Under the pieces are notes generated by a model. The model had not been told where the DNA came from, made no database searches, and worked only from the letters and a program-made list of their open reading frames with translations. A stretch of DNA of 64,000 nt, taken from positions 21,092 to 85,091 of the forward strand of contig JUEF01000126.1 of assembly GCA_000802045.1 (NCBI GenBank), read 5' to 3'. The stretch's first letter is position 1; each line of letters opens with the position of its first letter. This DNA is from Peptococcaceae bacterium BICA1-8 (GTDB lineage Bacteria; Bacillota; Peptococcia; Peptococcales; BICA1-8). Shown piece by piece: positions 36,839 through 45,931 of this stretch. A program made the position numbers and the translations under genes.

Positions 36839-36861
36839 TTTACAAAAAAGGGGGTTATTAA

Positions 36862-38835
36862 ATGCCTACTAGAGAAATTTATTGGAATATATCGGGGCAT
36901 TTTTTAATGTATATCTTATTTTTGATTGCCTTAGGAGTTTTTGCTTATGGTATATATAAACGTGTTAAGCTATGGAATCAAGGGGAAAAGGAAAATAGAT
37001 CTTTTAATATAACATATGCTCTAAGACAAATATTTCTTCACCAAGGTCTTTTAAAAAAGAGTTTACCCGGGTTTATGCATTTAACAATTTTTTTTGGTTT
37101 TTTAGTCTTAACTATTGCAACTATATTAGTAGCAATTCAAGCTGATTTTGGCTTAATAATACTTAAAGGAAACTTTTATTTAATATTTTCTTTACTAACT
37201 GATTTAGCGGGATTCCTAATATTAATTGGCATAATAATTGCTCTGTCAAGGCGCATTTTTTTCACGGATACCGGTCTGGATAACAAATGGGATGATTATA
37301 TAGTGTTAGGGATAATTGGTGCTATTGTTATTACCGGCTTTATTATTGAGGGTTTACGACTAGATATTACCCAAGTAGCTTGGGCAGGTTGGTCGCCTAT
37401 TGGAGTATTGTTTAGTATTCCTTTTAGAAATGTATCAATTACGAACCAGCAATCCTTACACCAAATTTTATGGTGGATACATTTATTGCTAGCGATGTTT
37501 TTCATAGCCTATATTCCATATTCAAAGCTATTTCATATTATAGTGTCCTTTTTAAATCAAGCTTATTATCAAAAGGATGCAGGTAGAGTTTTAACGAGAT
37601 TAGATCTGGAGAATGAAGAAGCGGAAACCTTTGGTGTGGGAGCCTCAGCTCAATTTACATGGAAACAGAGGATGGATCTAGATGCTTGTACACGATGTGG
37701 CCGCTGTCAAACTAATTGCCCAGCATACAACTCACAAAAGCCATTAAATCCGAAAGAACTTACTCAAAATTTAAAGTCAATTATGTATAAAGAGGAATTA
37801 AGTAATTTGCCTTCTAGTGCTCAATTTGCTGAAGTAGCTGCGACAGTTAAAGCCAAAGGCCTAAATAACGAAATTTCAGAAGATGTAATTTGGTCATGTA
37901 CAACATGTTTAGCTTGCCAGGAAGGCTGTCCGGTTAATGTTGAGCATATTCAGAAAATAGTAGATATTCGCAGGTATAATGTACTTACCGAAGGTGATTT
38001 TCCAGGGGAACTACAGTCAACCTTTAGAAACATTGAAACAAACGGGAATCCATGGGGTATTAGTTGGTCTTCAAGAGAAAATTGGGCAAAGGAAACAAAT
38101 ATACCAATTGGCAAAAGTTTAGAAGAAAATACAATATTGTACTGGCCTGGTTGCTTTGGGGCTTATGATGAACGAATTAAAAAGGTTTCTCAGGCATTTG
38201 CCCAAATTCTCCAAAAAGCAAATATTAGCTTTACTATACTAGGAAACTCGGAAAAGTGTTGTGGTGACTCGGTAAGAAGGTTGGGTAATGAGTATCTGTA
38301 CCAAATGTTAGTCATGGAAAATATAGAAACTCTACAGGAAAGAGGAATTACGAAAATAGTAACTCAGTGTCCCCACTGTTATAACAGTCTAAAAAATGAA
38401 TATCCGAAATTTGGAGGAAACTTTGAAGTTTCCCACCATACTGAGTTTATTAATCTACTAATTAAGGGTGGTAGCTTTAAGCAAAATATTGAGAAATTGG
38501 CAACTATAACTTATCATGATCCATGCTATTTAGGTAGGTATAATGAGCTCTATGAAGCCCCGAGAGATATTTTACGGACTGTAAAAGGCCTAAAGTTAAT
38601 CGAAATGCCAAGAAACAAAGAGAATAGCTTTTGCTGTGGAGCAGGTGGTGGAAGAATGTGGTTGGAGGAAAACATTGGTAATAGAATTTCTTCTTTAAGG
38701 GCACAGGAAGCAGCAAACCTAAACGCTGAATTACTTTGTACAGCATGTCCTTTCTGTTTAACTATGTTTAGTGATGAAGGTGAAAAAGGACTTCCGGTTA
38801 AGGATATCGCAGAAATCATCTTAGGGGATAAATAA
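36862..38835 (+). CDS. Membrane Fe-S oxidoreductase (NarI/DsrM-like cytochrome domain fused to HdrD-like CCG domains), EtfAB:menaquinone oxidoreductase-like
   Basis: N-terminal TM domain, two Fe-S motifs (CTRCGRCQTNCP, CTTCLACQEGCP), CCG domains (CCGDSVRRLG, CCGAGGGRMWLEE), immediately after etfBA. Confidence 0.88.
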   Translation: MPTREIYWNISGHFLMYILFLIALGVFAYGIYKRVKLWNQGEKENRSFNITYALRQIFLHQGLLKKSLPGFMHLTIFFGFLVLTIATILVAIQADFGLIILKGNFYLIFSLLTDLAGFLILIGIIIALSRRIFFTDTGLDNKWDDYIVLGIIGAIVITGFIIEGLRLDITQVAWAGWSPIGVLFSIPFRNVSITNQQSLHQILWWIHLLLAMFFIAYIPYSKLFHIIVSFLNQAYYQKDAGRVLTRLDLENEEAETFGVGASAQFTWKQRMDLDACTRCGRCQTNCPAYNSQKPLNPKELTQNLKSIMYKEELSNLPSSAQFAEVAATVKAKGLNNEISEDVIWSCTTCLACQEGCPVNVEHIQKIVDIRRYNVLTEGDFPGELQSTFRNIETNGNPWGISWSSRENWAKETNIPIGKSLEENTILYWPGCFGAYDERIKKVSQAFAQILQKANISFTILGNSEKCCGDSVRRLGNEYLYQMLVMENIETLQERGITKIVTQCPHCYNSLKNEYPKFGGNFEVSHHTEFINLLIKGGSFKQNIEKLATITYHDPCYLGRYNELYEAPRDILRTVKGLKLIEMPRNKENSFCCGAGGGRMWLEENIGNRISSLRAQEAANLNAELLCTACPFCLTMFSDEGEKGLPVKDIAEIILGDK

Positions 38836-38928
38836 ATAGGGATATGCAAGAGTTTATTCTGGAAAATATATTTGAATTTCGTTACATGAGTATCTTGAAA
38901 TTAAAAGTTGAGAGAGGAGATGATTTTG

Positions 38929-39672
38929 ATGTTAGTGGAGCGAAAAGTTGCTTTGATAACTGGCTCAGCCACAGGAATAGGTAGAGCGGTAGCCTTGAAT
39001 TTGGACAAACAAGGTATCAATATAATTATTAATTATTCCCGTTCCGAAGAAGATGCAGTAATGACAGAGAAAGATGTAAAAGACCTTGGTGTTGAATGTT
39101 TATTATATAAGGCAGATGTTTCAAATGATATACAAATTAAGGAAATGATTGAAAGTACTCTAGAGAAATTTAATCGCTTAGATTATTTAGTAAACTGTGC
39201 TGGTACAACAGATTTTGTAGATTTAAAGGATTTAGATGGCTTAAGGGAAGAACATTGGGATAAAGTTATGAACGTTAATGTAAAGGGATTGTTTTTTACA
39301 TGCAGAGCGGTCGCAAATGCTTTAAAAGAAACCCACGGAAGTATAGTTAATATAACCTCTGTAGATGGCATTACAGGAATTGGAAGTTCAATCGCATATG
39401 CTGCATCTAAAGCTGCTGCAATAAGTGCAACAAAGTCCTTAGCTTGTGTTCTTGCTCCGGAAGTTAGAGTTAATAGTGTTGCTCCCGGCATAGTATTAAC
39501 CCGTTGGGTTGAAGGTTGGGATGACTATAAAACTGATGCTCAAAGTACTACTCCTTTACAAAAATTGTGTAGACCAGAAGATGTGGCAGAAGTTGTGGTA
39601 GGATTACTAAATGCAGCTTCAATGGTAACGGGGCAAACAATAGTGGTTGATGGAGGTAAAATTAATAAATAA
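38929..39672 (+). CDS. Short-chain dehydrogenase/reductase (SDR)
   Basis: ALITGSATGIGRAVALNLDKQG, YLVNCAGTTDF, YAASKAAAISATKSLACVLAPEVRVNSVAPGIV. Confidence 0.92.
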   Translation: MLVERKVALITGSATGIGRAVALNLDKQGINIIINYSRSEEDAVMTEKDVKDLGVECLLYKADVSNDIQIKEMIESTLEKFNRLDYLVNCAGTTDFVDLKDLDGLREEHWDKVMNVNVKGLFFTCRAVANALKETHGSIVNITSVDGITGIGSSIAYAASKAAAISATKSLACVLAPEVRVNSVAPGIVLTRWVEGWDDYKTDAQSTTPLQKLCRPEDVAEVVVGLLNAASMVTGQTIVVDGGKINK

Positions 39673-39741
39673 TAAACTTAAAAAAACCAATTGGCTTATT
39701 TCTGGAAGACAGATACTATTATGGGAAAAAGAGGTGAAATA

Positions 39742-41571
39742 ATGGAGAGAATTATCTGTGATATCTTAGTTGTTGGTGGTGGCGGTGGAGGGTTAAGGGC
39801 TGCTTTAGCTGTTAAAGAGAAAAACCCACAATTAAAAGTTGTTTTAGCCACAAAAGGTGCGCTGGGTAAAAGTGGTGTTACTGCATTAGCTTGCTCGGAT
39901 AGGATGGCTTTTCATGCAACTTTAGCACATACAGAGCCTCAAGAACCTCATTCTTGGAAGTACCATGCTCAGGATATTTATGAGATAGGGGGAAAGGTTT
40001 CTGATGGGATTTTAGCAGAAATACTTGCCCAGAATGGTGAAAAGGCATTTAATTATTTAGATGAAATAGGAGTACCCTTTGTAAGGAAAGAAGGACTAGT
40101 TGATCAGTTTATTACTGATGGATCTGATTATCCAAGAGCTTGTTATACAGGTCCTAAGACAGCTGTTCATATCGAAGAAGCCTTAGTGAGAGAAATTTTA
40201 AAAAATAATATCCAAATTGTTGAATACTGTATGTTGGTAAAGATATTGCTTGAAAGAAACCAAGTAAAAGGTACAATTGCAGTTGATACAAGACAGGATA
40301 ATCTAGACAAAGGATTAATGGTTTTTGAAACAAAAGCTATTATCTTGGCAACTGGCGGCGGTGGTAAGGCTTTTAAGTATAATGTGTTTCCTGAAGGGGG
40401 AACTGGTGATGCTTACGCCTTAGCCTATTCAGTGGGAGCACAATTGGTTAACATGGAGTTTATACAAATTGGCATTGCTTCCACAAAAACAAAGCTTAAC
40501 TGTTCAGGTAGTGCTATGAGGGCGATACCTAGGTTTGTTAATGATAAGGGTGAAGAGTTTTTATATTCGTACTTCCCTGAAGGAACAAGTCTAAAAGAAA
40601 TGTATAATTACGTATTTCAAAAAGGTGCAAGTTGGCCTGTTTCCTATGAGCATAAAACCCATATAATTGATATTGCCGTGTATAAGGAAATAAATAAGGG
40701 AAATAAAGTTTTTTTAGATTATTCTACAAATCCAACTGGTTTTAGTTTTGCAGATTTAGACCCAATCTGGCAGGAAAGATACAACACTGAAATTAGTAAT
40801 AACCTTGGTAAAGAAGCAAGGAAGGCTTCACCTTTAAACCGCCTGAAGGAAATTAACAGTCCATCAATAAGATGGCTAAAAGGGCATAGCTTAGATGTAG
40901 AAGTAGGAGAAATGGTCCAAATTGCTACATGCGCTCAGCATTTTCAAGGTGGAGTTAAGATTGACGAAAAAGGTGAAACTAATATAAAAGGGTTATATGC
41001 TGTTGGGGAATGTGCCGGGGGACAACATGGTGCCAATAGGCCTGGCGGGAATGCTTTATTGGATTGTCAGGTGTTTGGTCAAATAACTGGTGAGGATGCA
41101 GCAAATAAATGTCCCGTAATTCAACAAGCTGCTATAAGTGGAAATGAAATTGAGGAGTTTAAGACAGAAGTAAAAAAAATGATTGGTACTGTCGGGATTG
41201 AGGCCCTAAAAGCTAGAAGTGAGCTACAAGAAGTTATGAATCAATTTGCAAGTATTGTCCGGACAGAAAAAGGCCTGTTAGAAGCAGCTAAGAGAATAAA
41301 GGTACTAAGGGATAAACAAATTAAGCTAGACTCTCATGGTATTGATTTTGCACTAGAGACTCAAAACCTGATTATTATTTCGGAAATTATTGTTAAGTCA
41401 GCCTTAATGAGAGATGAAAGTAGAGGACCACATTTAAGGTTTAGTGAATACACGGATAATGTACCAATAAGGCGTAAAGACCCAGATTGGCAAAAATATA
41501 TTGTAATAAAAAAGGTAAATAATGAGCCGGAATTGTTTGTACATAATCCCCTAGGCTTCAGTTTTAAGTAG
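39742..41571 (+). CDS. FAD-binding fumarate reductase/succinate dehydrogenase flavoprotein-like protein
   Basis: DILVVGGGGGGLRAALAVKEK, LATKGALGKSGVTA, IILATGGGGKAF, GLYAVGECAGGQHGANRPGGNALLDCQVFG. RBS GAGGTGAA before ATG 39742. Confidence 0.9.
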   Translation: MERIICDILVVGGGGGGLRAALAVKEKNPQLKVVLATKGALGKSGVTALACSDRMAFHATLAHTEPQEPHSWKYHAQDIYEIGGKVSDGILAEILAQNGEKAFNYLDEIGVPFVRKEGLVDQFITDGSDYPRACYTGPKTAVHIEEALVREILKNNIQIVEYCMLVKILLERNQVKGTIAVDTRQDNLDKGLMVFETKAIILATGGGGKAFKYNVFPEGGTGDAYALAYSVGAQLVNMEFIQIGIASTKTKLNCSGSAMRAIPRFVNDKGEEFLYSYFPEGTSLKEMYNYVFQKGASWPVSYEHKTHIIDIAVYKEINKGNKVFLDYSTNPTGFSFADLDPIWQERYNTEISNNLGKEARKASPLNRLKEINSPSIRWLKGHSLDVEVGEMVQIATCAQHFQGGVKIDEKGETNIKGLYAVGECAGGQHGANRPGGNALLDCQVFGQITGEDAANKCPVIQQAAISGNEIEEFKTEVKKMIGTVGIEALKARSELQEVMNQFASIVRTEKGLLEAAKRIKVLRDKQIKLDSHGIDFALETQNLIIISEIIVKSALMRDESRGPHLRFSEYTDNVPIRRKDPDWQKYIVIKKVNNEPELFVHNPLGFSFK

Positions 41572-41743
41572 TTATGTGCTATATGATGTCAATGCAGCGC
41601 TTGGTATTGGAAAAAAGGTATTTTCAACTCTGTTAAAATGTTGCAATAATAACTTTTTGTATAAACTGTGATATAATTATTTAATGTTTTGCATTATTTT
41701 TTGTTTTTTACATTTTTTCTCGAGAAAAGGGGGAATACCAAAG

Positions 41744-42514
41744 GTGGACAATCCTCAAAGTCAAATACAATCCTTAGACAGAGCTTTTACATTAATAGAA
41801 ATAATAGCTAATGCCAATGAGCCAATGAGTCTAAAAACTATTACAGGGCTTGCTGATTTACCTAAACCTACCGTTTATAGATTATTATCTAGTCTGGAAG
41901 CTTGGGGTTATGTTGACCATGATGACCATAAGGGTTATAAGCTGGGAACAAAGTTTCTCTTTTTAGGGATTAAGGTTCAAGAGAGTCAGGAAATAAAAAA
42001 GATTGCTCGGCCGTTCTTGAAGGAATTAAATGCGATCACTAATGAGACGGTTTTTCTGGGTGTTCTCGATAAGGGGCGTAGCCTCTATGTTGATAAACTG
42101 GATAGTAATCACTCGGTAAGATTAGTTTCGCGGATTGGTTCTAGGAACTATCTGCATAGTACCGGGTTAGGAAAATGCCTTTTGTCTGGTTTAGATGAGA
42201 AAGAGGTCATAAACCTTTTAGATAAACAGGGAATGCCGGCGATGACAGAGAATACAATAATAGAAAAAGATATTCTACTACAGAAACTAAGGATAGTTAG
42301 AGAAAAAGGTTTTGTAACTGACAACATCGAAAACGAAGAAGGTGTTCGCTGTATTGCTGCTCCGGTTAAAGACCACAAAGGAAAAGTAGTTTCAGCAGTG
42401 AGTATTTCTGGCCCTATGCAGCGGATTACTGATGAGGCTATTGAGACGAAGTTAAAACCAGCACTCTTAAATACAGTCGCAAAAATTTCCCAGGCGTTAG
42501 GATATAAAGAATAA
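41744..42514 (+). CDS. IclR-family transcriptional regulator
   Basis: SLDRAFTLIEIIANANEPMSLKTITGLADLPKPTVYRLLSSLEAWGYV; LHSTGLGKCLLSGL; EEGVRCIAAPVKDHKGKVVSAVSISGP. GTG start after GGGGG. Confidence 0.93.
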   Translation: MDNPQSQIQSLDRAFTLIEIIANANEPMSLKTITGLADLPKPTVYRLLSSLEAWGYVDHDDHKGYKLGTKFLFLGIKVQESQEIKKIARPFLKELNAITNETVFLGVLDKGRSLYVDKLDSNHSVRLVSRIGSRNYLHSTGLGKCLLSGLDEKEVINLLDKQGMPAMTENTIIEKDILLQKLRIVREKGFVTDNIENEEGVRCIAAPVKDHKGKVVSAVSISGPMQRITDEAIETKLKPALLNTVAKISQALGYKE

Positions 42515-42730
42515 ATAAACAATAACCGGTCCTTGATGGGCCGGTTTGTATTTTCTGTTTTCCTTTTTGAACAATAGTGTGATTATTATCTACCGAGGTG
42601 GGTGGAAAAACTCTTCTTAATTATTTCTTGATATTTTCTTTAACTTTTCCTCAAAAGTTTTATTATAAATAATGTAAACTATATATATAGGCAGCATTGT
42701 GTTGCTATTTGGATAAGGTGGTGAATTTTC

Positions 42731-43429
42731 ATGGAGAACCCCTTGATTTTAGTTGTTGATGATGAGAGCAAGATTAGAGAAACAATTGCTCAATTTTTAA
42801 GGGAGCAGGGCTATCCTGTGGAGATGGCTGCTAATGGCAAGGAAGCTCTGGAAATGCTCAAGAGCAAAAAACCGGATTTAATTCTTCTGGATTTAATGCT
42901 TCCAGGAATTAGCGGAATAGAAGTTTGCAAGCAAATAAGAAAAGATTCCCAGGTACCAATTATTATGTTAACTGCCAAGGGTGAGGAGATTGATAAACTA
43001 ATCGGCCTAGAATTAGGAGCAGACGATTATATTACAAAGCCCTTCAGCCTCAGGGAAGTAGAAGCAAGGATGAAGGCGGTTTTACGGCGAACTAATAGCA
43101 GCTTGACGGAAATAGAAAAAGAAGAAATACTAATATTTAAATACCTAGAGATCCATCCTGAAATTAGAGAAGTGCTTGTCAACGGGAAACTAATAGAACT
43201 GACACCATCGGAATACGCCATATTATTAACCTTGGCCCGTAGTCCAGGTCGTCCCTTTAGCAGGCTGCAGCTATTAAATTCTACCTGGGGGGAAAGCTAT
43301 GCAGGCTATGAGCGAGCTATTGATACCCATGTTAGCAACTTAAGGAAAAAAATTGAAACAGATCCCCATGAACCTACTTTTATCCAAACAGTTTATGGAA
43401 TTGGGTATAAATTTGGAGTCAACTTATGA
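42731..43429 (+). CDS. OmpR/PhoB-family response regulator
   Basis: LVVDDESKIRETIAQFLREQGY, DLILLDLMLPGISGIEVC, GADDYITKPFSLREVEARMKAVLRR; C-terminal winged helix. Confidence 0.95.
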   Translation: MENPLILVVDDESKIRETIAQFLREQGYPVEMAANGKEALEMLKSKKPDLILLDLMLPGISGIEVCKQIRKDSQVPIIMLTAKGEEIDKLIGLELGADDYITKPFSLREVEARMKAVLRRTNSSLTEIEKEEILIFKYLEIHPEIREVLVNGKLIELTPSEYAILLTLARSPGRPFSRLQLLNSTWGESYAGYERAIDTHVSNLRKKIETDPHEPTFIQTVYGIGYKFGVNL

Positions 43430-44796
43430 AGCTTTCAAGAAAATTGAGCATAGTATTAATTATTGCTGTTTTAACTGCCGGCATCCTAATCAGCGTTTTT
43501 TCCTTAGAAGCTACAAAAAGCTCTTTTAATCAGTATGTTTTTAAGGTTAGGGAAGCCCAGCTTGATCAGTGGCAAGAAGTCTATACCCAGTATTATTTAT
43601 ACCAGGGTAGCTGGCAGGATATAGAAAATCTAAGAATGGGTGGTTCTATGATGCGCGGTCAAGGGCAAGGCATGGGCTGGGGTGCAAATCGGCAGGATGT
43701 TGTTTTAGCTGATTTGCACGGGAAAATCCTTAGCCATCCTTATCCGGACCAAGTAGGGAAAGTATTAGAGGATAGCCTTATTAATAAAGGAAGACCTATT
43801 AAAATAGCTGGTAAAGTAGAAGGCTATATTTTTCCCCAAGAAATCTTCATCCCGGAAGCCCGAGAATTGGAACGAAAATTTATTACATCTGTGCTAAATG
43901 CTGTTGTTTTGGGTACCCTGTTAGCCAGCTTAATTGCTATTGTTTTTGGACTATGGTTATCTAGGAAAATGACTAGGCCGTTAGAAGAGCTGGCTAATGT
44001 TTCACAGAAAGTGGCTAAAGGTGATTTTGGGCATTTTATATCATTGAATACTAGGGATGAGTTGGGAAGTGTCGCCCAAGCTTTTAATAAGATGTCTCGG
44101 GAACTAGAACAAGCACAATTTACAAGAAAACAAATGTTTGCTGATATCAGCCATGAGTTACGAACACCTTTAACAATATTAGGAAGTAGGATTGAGGCTG
44201 CGTTAGAATCTAAGGGTATATTAGATGCACCTCAGTTATCCTCCCTTTATGATGAAGTTATCCGTTTGCAGGGCTTAGTTAAAGAACTGCAGGATTTGAG
44301 TAATTTAGAAGCAGGGCAAATTAAGCTGAATATTCAAGAGATTGACCCTAGACAATTTACACTGGACTTAAGTTTTTTGTTTGAAGCTGAGGCAAATGCC
44401 AGGGATATTAAGTTTGAGATCTTTGTTGATGAAAAATTGGAATTAATTCAAGCTGATATGCAAAAGTTAAAGCAAATTATCTTAAACCTATTAAGTAACG
44501 CTTTTCATTATACCCAGCCCGGTGGCTTTGTCCAGCTGAGGATGGAAAAAATCGGAGTTAATGCAGTTATTAAGGTTTTAGATAGTGGACCAGGAATTGA
44601 TAAAGAGGATTTGCAAAACATTTTTCAGAGGTTTTATCGAGCTGATAAGTCAAGAAATCGAGCTACGGGAGGTACAGGCTTAGGTCTTGCTATTGCAAAA
44701 GGATATGTGGAAGCCCATAATGGGCAAATATCCGTAGAAAGCATCGTCGGTAAAGGCACCATGTTTATTATAACTTTACCGTTGGGTGATATATAG
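43426..44796 (+). CDS. Sensor histidine kinase with HAMP domain and Met-rich extracytoplasmic segment
   Basis: FADISHELRTPLTILGSRIEAAL (H-box), LNLLSNAFHYTQPGG (N-box), TGGTGLGLAIAKGYVEAHNG (G-box). Overlaps the response regulator by 4 bp. Confidence 0.95.
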   Translation: MKLSRKLSIVLIIAVLTAGILISVFSLEATKSSFNQYVFKVREAQLDQWQEVYTQYYLYQGSWQDIENLRMGGSMMRGQGQGMGWGANRQDVVLADLHGKILSHPYPDQVGKVLEDSLINKGRPIKIAGKVEGYIFPQEIFIPEARELERKFITSVLNAVVLGTLLASLIAIVFGLWLSRKMTRPLEELANVSQKVAKGDFGHFISLNTRDELGSVAQAFNKMSRELEQAQFTRKQMFADISHELRTPLTILGSRIEAALESKGILDAPQLSSLYDEVIRLQGLVKELQDLSNLEAGQIKLNIQEIDPRQFTLDLSFLFEAEANARDIKFEIFVDEKLELIQADMQKLKQIILNLLSNAFHYTQPGGFVQLRMEKIGVNAVIKVLDSGPGIDKEDLQNIFQRFYRADKSRNRATGGTGLGLAIAKGYVEAHNGQISVESIVGKGTMFIITLPLGDI

Positions 44797-44803
44797 TCGA
44801 TAA

Positions 44804-44828
44804 GTGGGCGAGTGAGCGAGTGGGCGAG
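44804..44828 (+). repeat. Dispersed 25-bp repeat, copy 1 (GTGGGCGAGTGAGCGAGTGGGCGAG)
   Basis: 24/25 identical to 55698-55722; 7 nt after the histidine kinase stop. Confidence 0.75.
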
Positions 44829-44932
44829 AAAAGAGTATGGATCATTGTTCTTTTTTAGGAACTTTGACTATAGTCTTTTTTCTTTTTCCTGGGAACGAAG
44901 CTTAAAAAGTTGTCTAAATAATCTATTGTTTG

Positions 44933-45057
44933 TGTCAGACGGAAAATATTCACTTAGAAGTATTGTCAGACGCAAAAGAATGACCTCAAAGTAATGTCAG
45001 ACGCGTAATCTTCACCCGGTAGCAATTGTCAGACGCAATATTTAACCAAATAGTGAT
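44933..45057 (+). repeat. Degenerate tandem array: four TGTCAGACG boxes at 31-31-32 bp spacing
   Basis: TGTCAGACG at 44933, 44964, 44995 and 45027. Intervening 22-23 nt are also related (consensus about TGTCAGACGCAAAATATTCACCTARTAGTAAT). Confidence 0.8.
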
Positions 45058-45118
45058 TTATATTTTTACAAGAAATTTGAAAGACTAATGTTAAGTACTG
45101 ACGAAAGGAGAAAAAAAT

Positions 45119-45484
45119 ATGATAGGGGAAAAATTAAACACACCGGAAACTAATAAAAAAGTTAAAGGAAATGCATTTGTGCCAACGGAAGAAGGTTCTG
45201 CTACATTAGAGAGTCTAGATGCTGAGGGTGTAACAGTAAAATATGAACAGGGGCCTACCGAATATACTCAGGGTTTTCGTGGTGCACCCTGGAGCAGAGA
45301 GCCCAGCTTAAAGTTTATGTGTGAAGAGGTGGGCGTAAATATGGATAACTTAATTTCGGGAATTGAAAAAGACAAATCTTACACTGAAATGGCTAAGGAA
45401 TTAGGAGTATCTAAAAAAACAGTACAAGCTTTAAAAGATCGTTTTATGACCCATGGTTTGCAGTCAATCGAAGGGCAGGACTAA
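45119..45484 (+). CDS. Uncharacterised protein with C-terminal HTH-like segment
   Basis: AGGAG RBS; YTEMAKELGVSKKTVQALKDRFMTHGLQSIEGQD resembles an HTH. Confidence 0.6.
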   Translation: MIGEKLNTPETNKKVKGNAFVPTEEGSATLESLDAEGVTVKYEQGPTEYTQGFRGAPWSREPSLKFMCEEVGVNMDNLISGIEKDKSYTEMAKELGVSKKTVQALKDRFMTHGLQSIEGQD

Positions 45485-45491
45485 ACAAATA

Positions 45492-45526
45492 AAAAATGTG
45501 TGACTATATTGTCACACATTTTTTAT
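45492..45526 (+). terminator. Rho-independent terminator
   Basis: AAAAAATGTGTGACTATATTGTCACACATTTTTTATT. Confidence 0.85.
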
Positions 45527-45541
45527 TGATAATCGTTATCA
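45527..45541. promoter_or_regulatory. Fur-box-like site
   Basis: TGATAATCGTTATCA, 14/15 to the 7-1-7 Fur consensus TGATAATnATTATCA. Confidence 0.55.
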
Positions 45542-45667
45542 CTATTTCTTGAAACTTTTGACTAATTCCAGCTTAGTAAAATGTTGGGTAGGTTTGCTTA
45601 GTATTTCAAAGTCCTTGCGTGCTTTATCAATCCGGACTACAGCTACCTTGTCATTAAAAATATTCAT
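45542..45667 (-). CDS. 41-aa small protein (MNIFNDKVAVVRIDKARKDFEILSKPTQHFTKLELVKSFKK)
   Basis: Strong AGGAGGTGG RBS 7-8 nt upstream of ATG at 45667; Fur-box-like promoter. Not in the supplied ORF track. Confidence 0.6.
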   Translation of the reverse strand: MNIFNDKVAVVRIDKARKDFEILSKPTQHFTKLELVKSFKK

Positions 45668-45684
45668 TCTTGCCACCTCCTAAA

Positions 45685-45699
45685 TGATAATTATTGTCA
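45685..45699. promoter_or_regulatory. Fur-box-like site upstream of the 41-aa ORF
   Basis: TGATAATTATTGTCA (minus TGACAATAATTATCA), 14/15 to TGATAATnATTATCA. Confidence 0.6.
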
Positions 45700-45931
45700 T
45701 TTGCTTATATTTTACAGCTATTTGTGATTTTGTGCAAATAGCTGTAAGCAGTACCAAATGTTCAAATAATGTCAAATACAGTAATTATTACGAAATAGAT
45801 ATTGTTTCCTTACAAAAACACCATAATACTAAAAATTACTAGATAACATATTTAAAATTAGGATTTAATATTTTAAATAAGCTAGGTCCGTGGTAGAATA
45901 GCAGATAAAGAGCTCTAATGGGGGAATGTTT

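Noticed and set aside
38504-38849. Two minus-strand ORFs inside the Fe-S oxidoreductase
   Set aside because: Antisense to conserved CCG-domain coding sequence; no independent support.
44933-45057. CRISPR array
   Set aside because: Repeats are only 9 bp, the intervening segments are related to each other rather than unique, and there are no cas genes.
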